Assembly (NCBI GenBank): GCA_023450615.1
Contig: JAEXGT010000028.1
Span: 1-54,696 of the forward strand
Direction: 5' to 3'
Source of the DNA: Pseudomonadota bacterium
Lineage (GTDB): Bacteria; Pseudomonadota; Alphaproteobacteria; Rhizobiales; Beijerinckiaceae
Length of the DNA: 54,696 nucleotides
The notes under the pieces were generated by a model. It was not told the DNA's origin and did not search any database. It saw only the letters and a list, made by a program, of their open reading frames with translations. The position numbers and the translations under genes were made by a program. Shown here in pieces: positions 51,601 through 54,696 of the stretch; position 1 is the stretch's first letter; each line of letters begins with the position of its first letter.

Positions 51601-54600
51601 GATCATGGCGGACAATGCAGTCCAGAACGAGGGCAATGGCGGAGGATGGACTCTATACACCTTCACCATCAGCCGTACGAACGGATTCGGAGAGGCAAGC
51701 GTCAATTGGAAGGTTGTCGGCGCCGGAGCGTCGGATGACGACTTTGAGTTCCCGATCGATCAATTGACAGGTAAGATTACCTTCCGGGATGGACAGCTCA
51801 CGGCGACCGTCACTGTTCGAGTCCGGGCAGACGCTGCCGATGAAGGGCACGAGACATTCGATGTCACCCTGTTCGATCTCGAAGGGGCGAATATGGGCAC
51901 CGGCACGGCGTCCGCTGTGATCCTCAACGACGACGCGCCTGCGACCATGTCGATCAGCGCGGAGGATGCTTCAAAGTATGAAGGGGATACGGGCTATACC
52001 GAGTATACCTTCACGGTTACTCGTACCAGCGGCGCCGGCACTGCCAAGGCTGTCTGGACGGTCAAGGGTGTCGGCACCAATCCTGCCCAGAATGACGATT
52101 TCCTCGAGCGGACGGGCGAGGTAGAGTTCGAAGAGGGAGAGACTTCGAAGACCATCACGATCATGATCAGGGCCGATGAGGCTCCTGAGAAGGACGAGAC
52201 GTTCGCCGTCGTGCTGTCTGACGCCGAGGGCGCGGACATCTTAACAGGTACGGCCCATGGCACGATCACGAACGATGATGTGATCCCGAACACGGCTCCG
52301 ACCAACATCCGCCTGACGACGGGCGACACCAAGGTTCTCGTTGATGAGAACAAGTCGCCCGGTAGCGTGGTTGCGACGGTGATCGCGGACGACGATGAAG
52401 GAACGGCGGGATTGCGCTACTACCTCGTCGCGGTGGACGACAATTTCGAGATCGATGAGATCACGGGGCAGATCAGGATCAAGGTCGGGGCGAATCTCAA
52501 TTTCGAGGGCGTGAATACCTTCACCCTGTCGGTTCGGGTCCAGGATCTCAACGGGACCGGTCTCTATAGGACGCAGGATATCACGATCAACCTTGCCGAC
52601 GTGAACGAGGCTCCTGTTCTGGGAGCGGATGTCACGGCGGTCACTATCAGTGAGAATGCCGCAAAAGATGATACGGTCGCCAGCTTCACGCTGACCGATG
52701 TCGATGCCGATGAGGATTTCATCTACGAGATCCTCGGCCTCCCGGCCGCTTTCGCCGGCGCCTTCGCGGTCGATGCGGACAACAAGACGATCGTGGTCGC
52801 GGACCGCTCCAAGCTTGCGGTCACCGGCACCCAGAACTTCACCCTCACGTTGAAGGTGACGGACAAGAAGGGTGGTCCGGGAAGCTACTCGGATACGAAG
52901 ACCTTCACCATTACCGTTCAGGATGTCCCGCCGGATAACGAGGGGCCCAAGAACATCCGCCTCACGACGGGCGAGGACGAGGTTTACATCACCGAGAGCC
53001 TGACTACGGGACAGAGCGTCGCTCATGTCATGGCCGACGATGACGGCCCTGCCAGCGAACTTCGCTATTATCTCGATGACAACCCTTACTTTGTCATCGA
53101 TCAGCGTAGCGGCGAGATCAAGGTCAAGGGCAACGCGCGCCTCAACTATGAGGAACTGGCCGACGGCAAGCATACCGTCACCGTAAGGGTGAAGGATCTC
53201 AACGGCGTCGGCAAAGAGGCGGTCCAGAATATCACCATCAATATCGATGACGTGAACGAGGCCGCGACGACGATCAACTTCAAGGATGTGCGGACCGTAA
53301 AGGCGGAAGCGACCTTGAAGGGTGCGAGCGTTGCCCGGGCGGAGGCCGACGATCCGGACACGAAGGACGAGTTCCGGGGCAACCTATACCGTTTCGCCAA
53401 TGGCACGACGACGGACGGCCTTTTCACCATCAATGCTGTCACCGGACAGATCACCACGACCCGTGATGTGACGTCGGGCGATGTGGGAGCTCATCATCTC
53501 AAGGTCGTGGCTTACGATGAGGAGAACCAGAGCCTGACCAAAGCCATGACGTACACGGTCCACGTCGCGGATGCGAACAACAGGGCGCCGACCTTGACGG
53601 GAGTGGCAACGCCGGTCGCCGCGCAATCCAATGTCGGAACCGTGAAGCCCTTCACAAATGTGAAGATCACCAACGAGCCCGGCGAAAACCTGACCGTGAC
53701 GATCAAATTCACGGACGCCAGGGGCGTGCTCAGCGGTGCGGGTCTCGGGGCGAAAACGATGGAGGGCGCGAACGCCGTCTATACGATTTCCGCAAACAGC
53801 GCGGAAGCACTCCAGGCCATTCTCAGCGGCTTGGTCTTCGATCCCCGAGATCGCGGCACCGATGAAGGCGTCGAGAACACGCAATTCACTCTGACCATCG
53901 TGGATGATATGCATCCCGAACCGGGTCTCGCACAAACCGGGACAGTCACTGTGAGTGCGTATGCCGGTCAGAACCGTGCTCCGGAAGTGCTCTCGCTCAG
54001 CAACGCCTTCGTCTCGGAATATGCTGCGCCTGGTGCGACGGAAATCGGTGTCCTTTCTGCTACCGATATGGATGGCGACACTCTCACCTATACGCTCGTC
54101 GACGATGCCGGTGGCCGTTTCGTCATTTCAGGCGACAGGCTTATGCTCGCGGGTCCCGGTGTGAACTTCGAAGAGTTTGCGTCCCATCAGATCCGCGTGC
54201 AGGTGAGCGACAACAAGGGCGGTGTGTCCGAGCAGGTCTTCATCATCAATGTCGGAGACGAGACCACGCTGACCTGGCGCGGCTCGAAGAAGAACGACAA
54301 GAAGAGCGGCACGGCCCTCGATGACATCCTCAAGGGTGGCACCCTCAAGGGCAAGGACACCATCAAGGGTCTTGCCGGCGACGACAAGATCTATGGCGAA
54401 GGCGGCGACGACAAGCTGTATGGCGGCGCCGGCATCGACCTCGTCAAGGGCGACGCGGGCAACGATCTCGTCAAGGGCGATGCCGACAATGACAAGGTCT
54501 ATGGCGGCTCCGGCAATGACAGCGTCTATGGCGGCGCCGGCAACGACAAGGTCTATGGCGATGCCGGCAACGATCTCGTCAAGGGTGATGCCGGTAACGA

Positions 54601-54696
54601 CACCATCTATGGCGGTGCCGGTATCGACAAGCTCTACGGTGGTTCCGGTCAGGACGTGTTCGTGTTCAACACCAAGGCGAACGCGAAGACCAACCT
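48662..54696 (+). CDS. Giant propeller-RTX adhesin-like protein with Calx-beta and cadherin-like domains (3' end beyond window)
   Basis: An open frame of 2011 codons runs from ATG 48662 (AGGA upstream) to the window edge without a stop. Residues ~1-410 are seven propeller-like repeats as in the preceding gene (LKDGTYLVVW, LTDGRIVVTW, LADGGFAVTW, LTNGNYAVVY, LADGRFIVTW, LPTGGFAAVY, LEDGRLVLTW). From ~420 to 960 is an RTX block with recurring GGKGNDTYYVD and IDLTGNEFVNKLYGN modules. Two Calx-beta domains (~975-1210) follow, then cadherin-like repeats (~1212-1863, with NEAPVLG, DVNEA and NFEEF motifs), and a second RTX block from ~1868 (GGAGIDLVKGDAGND). There is no signal peptide, which fits type I export. 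A large Ca-rigidified surface adhesin is the likely role. Confidence 0.88.
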   Translation, partial: MAISLWSSRDPILVNTTTEGVQTAGKVVALKDGTYLVVWQHQRKIGTVFDYDIRAQVFNADGTKKGDEYVINERTGEQADPDVAVLTDGRIVVTWVDKSGISEVYGDIRAQVLNADGTLSGADFSVATLTEGRQMSSSVSALADGGFAVTWTSQSFATGASSDIKVQAFKAPVGPAEPEKLGGEIFANTSTAGEQTEPAIAGLTNGNYAVVYRDTSGFPMLKARVIRPDGTEAVAEFIVSSAGSVVGTSASIAALADGRFIVTWEENVPEQGDNSGVGIKAQIFNANGTRSGGDFVINTSIQGSQETPFILGLPTGGFAAVYADYGPQSGIRVALFDSKGLRADEDFLFELSLHKTIAEENVPPGKVALRGAPTLTALEDGRLVLTWSAGGDLPQDSVGVYSVILEPRTKSVEIDGNGFNNSYVGTIFADTLSGKIGDDELQGAGGDDILIGGVGADKLYGGSGQDTASYIDAGGRVTASLQAPAINTGDASGDIYDSIENLTGSTFDDTLIGDDGQNVLNGRDGRDSLVGGKGDDILIGGDSATDTENDDTLDGGIGVDTLDGGKGNDTYYVDNAADKIIETVGAGSDVVIASASYALEEGIEIEELRAVAGSAAIDLTGNEFVNKLYGNVGDNILDGGLEADTLQGYAGNDTYIIDHAGDTVIEAAGDDQGFDKVIIGSDFQADHTYRLTAYENVEALEALNSAGDVNLTGNSGANLIQGNDGKNILDGGSAGLDTLIGGKGDDTYIIRDSIDIIREEAGEGNDTARVLTSSYELGKNLSIEIIKADTSGGVSDFALIGNNLANTIEGSDGNDELDGGGSSNDAGDRLIGGAGNDTYHVRRSHDIIVEADGMGSEDRIIAYANYALQDNAHIEIMQAADGNAKISLTGNAFSNKLIGNDGDNVLEGKGGNDDIDGGGGFDTAVFTGKRSDYTITRNDGGTYTVSDGTLGRDGTDTLRNIRYARFSDQIVDLQAPAIMSIMADNAVQNEGNGGGWTLYTFTISRTNGFGEASVNWKVVGAGASDDDFEFPIDQLTGKITFRDGQLTATVTVRVRADAADEGHETFDVTLFDLEGANMGTGTASAVILNDDAPATMSISAEDASKYEGDTGYTEYTFTVTRTSGAGTAKAVWTVKGVGTNPAQNDDFLERTGEVEFEEGETSKTITIMIRADEAPEKDETFAVVLSDAEGADILTGTAHGTITNDDVIPNTAPTNIRLTTGDTKVLVDENKSPGSVVATVIADDDEGTAGLRYYLVAVDDNFEIDEITGQIRIKVGANLNFEGVNTFTLSVRVQDLNGTGLYRTQDITINLADVNEAPVLGADVTAVTISENAAKDDTVASFTLTDVDADEDFIYEILGLPAAFAGAFAVDADNKTIVVADRSKLAVTGTQNFTLTLKVTDKKGGPGSYSDTKTFTITVQDVPPDNEGPKNIRLTTGEDEVYITESLTTGQSVAHVMADDDGPASELRYYLDDNPYFVIDQRSGEIKVKGNARLNYEELADGKHTVTVRVKDLNGVGKEAVQNITINIDDVNEAATTINFKDVRTVKAEATLKGASVARAEADDPDTKDEFRGNLYRFANGTTTDGLFTINAVTGQITTTRDVTSGDVGAHHLKVVAYDEENQSLTKAMTYTVHVADANNRAPTLTGVATPVAAQSNVGTVKPFTNVKITNEPGENLTVTIKFTDARGVLSGAGLGAKTMEGANAVYTISANSAEALQAILSGLVFDPRDRGTDEGVENTQFTLTIVDDMHPEPGLAQTGTVTVSAYAGQNRAPEVLSLSNAFVSEYAAPGATEIGVLSATDMDGDTLTYTLVDDAGGRFVISGDRLMLAGPGVNFEEFASHQIRVQVSDNKGGVSEQVFIINVGDETTLTWRGSKKNDKKSGTALDDILKGGTLKGKDTIKGLAGDDKIYGEGGDDKLYGGAGIDLVKGDAGNDLVKGDADNDKVYGGSGNDSVYGGAGNDKVYGDAGNDLVKGDAGNDTIYGGAGIDKLYGGSGQDVFVFNTKANAKTN

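Noticed and set aside
54300..54696. Near-identical short DNA repeats at the right edge, considered as an assembly artefact or microsatellite
   Set aside because: They encode GGAGND-type RTX nonapeptides in a continuous frame, as expected in an RTX C-terminal block.
1..54696. tRNA, rRNA, insertion sequence, integrase or att site
   Set aside because: No cloverleaf-like segment, transposase/integrase motif or flanking target duplication was found by reading both strands; very small RNAs could still be missed.

Overview
The window (54.7 kb, high GC, roughly 62-65% by eye) looks like chromosomal DNA of an alphaproteobacterium of the order Hyphomicrobiales (Rhizobiales), perhaps a Microvirga/Methylobacterium/Bosea relative. 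The genus is an inference from gene content: an Alph_Pro_TM/TIGR02186 protein, a PodJ-like SEL1 protein, an SSF-fused hybrid kinase, and dispersed palindromic repeats of the type common in this order. No tRNA, rRNA, CRISPR array, transposase, phage or plasmid gene was seen.

Layout. 1-9.2 kb: the N-terminal part of a short-chain dehydrogenase; a two-gene DNA-repair unit (ligase-associated DEXH helicase and PdeM nuclease), the helicase carrying an in-frame palindromic repeat; a TSUP exporter translationally coupled to a TIGR02186 membrane protein; and a large PodJ-like coiled-coil/SEL1 protein. 9.5-17.3 kb: a MerR regulator, then a beta-oxidation set (acyl-CoA dehydrogenase, thiolase, FadJ-type multifunctional enzyme) with palindromic elements between and after its genes, an HCCA-isomerase-like DsbA-fold protein and an Asp/Glu racemase. 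17.4-25 kb: an SSF-PAS-histidine kinase-receiver protein, then DoxX, VOC, MscL, an aminotransferase and an AbrB-type membrane protein.

25-32.5 kb is the most coherent metabolic system. An RpiR regulator diverges from N-formylglutamate-amidohydrolase-like protein, ethanolamine-type permease, glutamine-synthetase-like ligase, aldehyde dehydrogenase and iron-type alcohol dehydrogenase. Read together these give uptake, gamma-glutamylation, two oxidations and de-glutamylation of an amino alcohol such as ethanolamine, yielding glycine and recycled glutamate.

32.6-45 kb: a cupin, a divergent HxlR/FMN-reductase pair with palindromic operators, a chromosomal AAC(3)-type acetyltransferase, a HAD phosphatase, a voltage-sensor K+-channel-like protein with a zinc-ribbon tail, and a minus-strand operon of an inositol-monophosphatase-family enzyme plus a Fbp/Afu-type ABC importer. 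Then come a Nudix protein, a zinc alcohol dehydrogenase, a small membrane protein and a DUF488 protein.

45-54.7 kb: a secreted helical protein of unknown function followed by two tandem RTX proteins. Each starts with seven repeats that look like a seven-bladed beta-propeller and then carries Ca-binding RTX repeats. The second is a giant adhesin-like protein (at least 2011 residues, running off the window) with Calx-beta and cadherin-like domains. Its 5' part is clearly poorer in GC than the rest. No type I secretion genes are in view.
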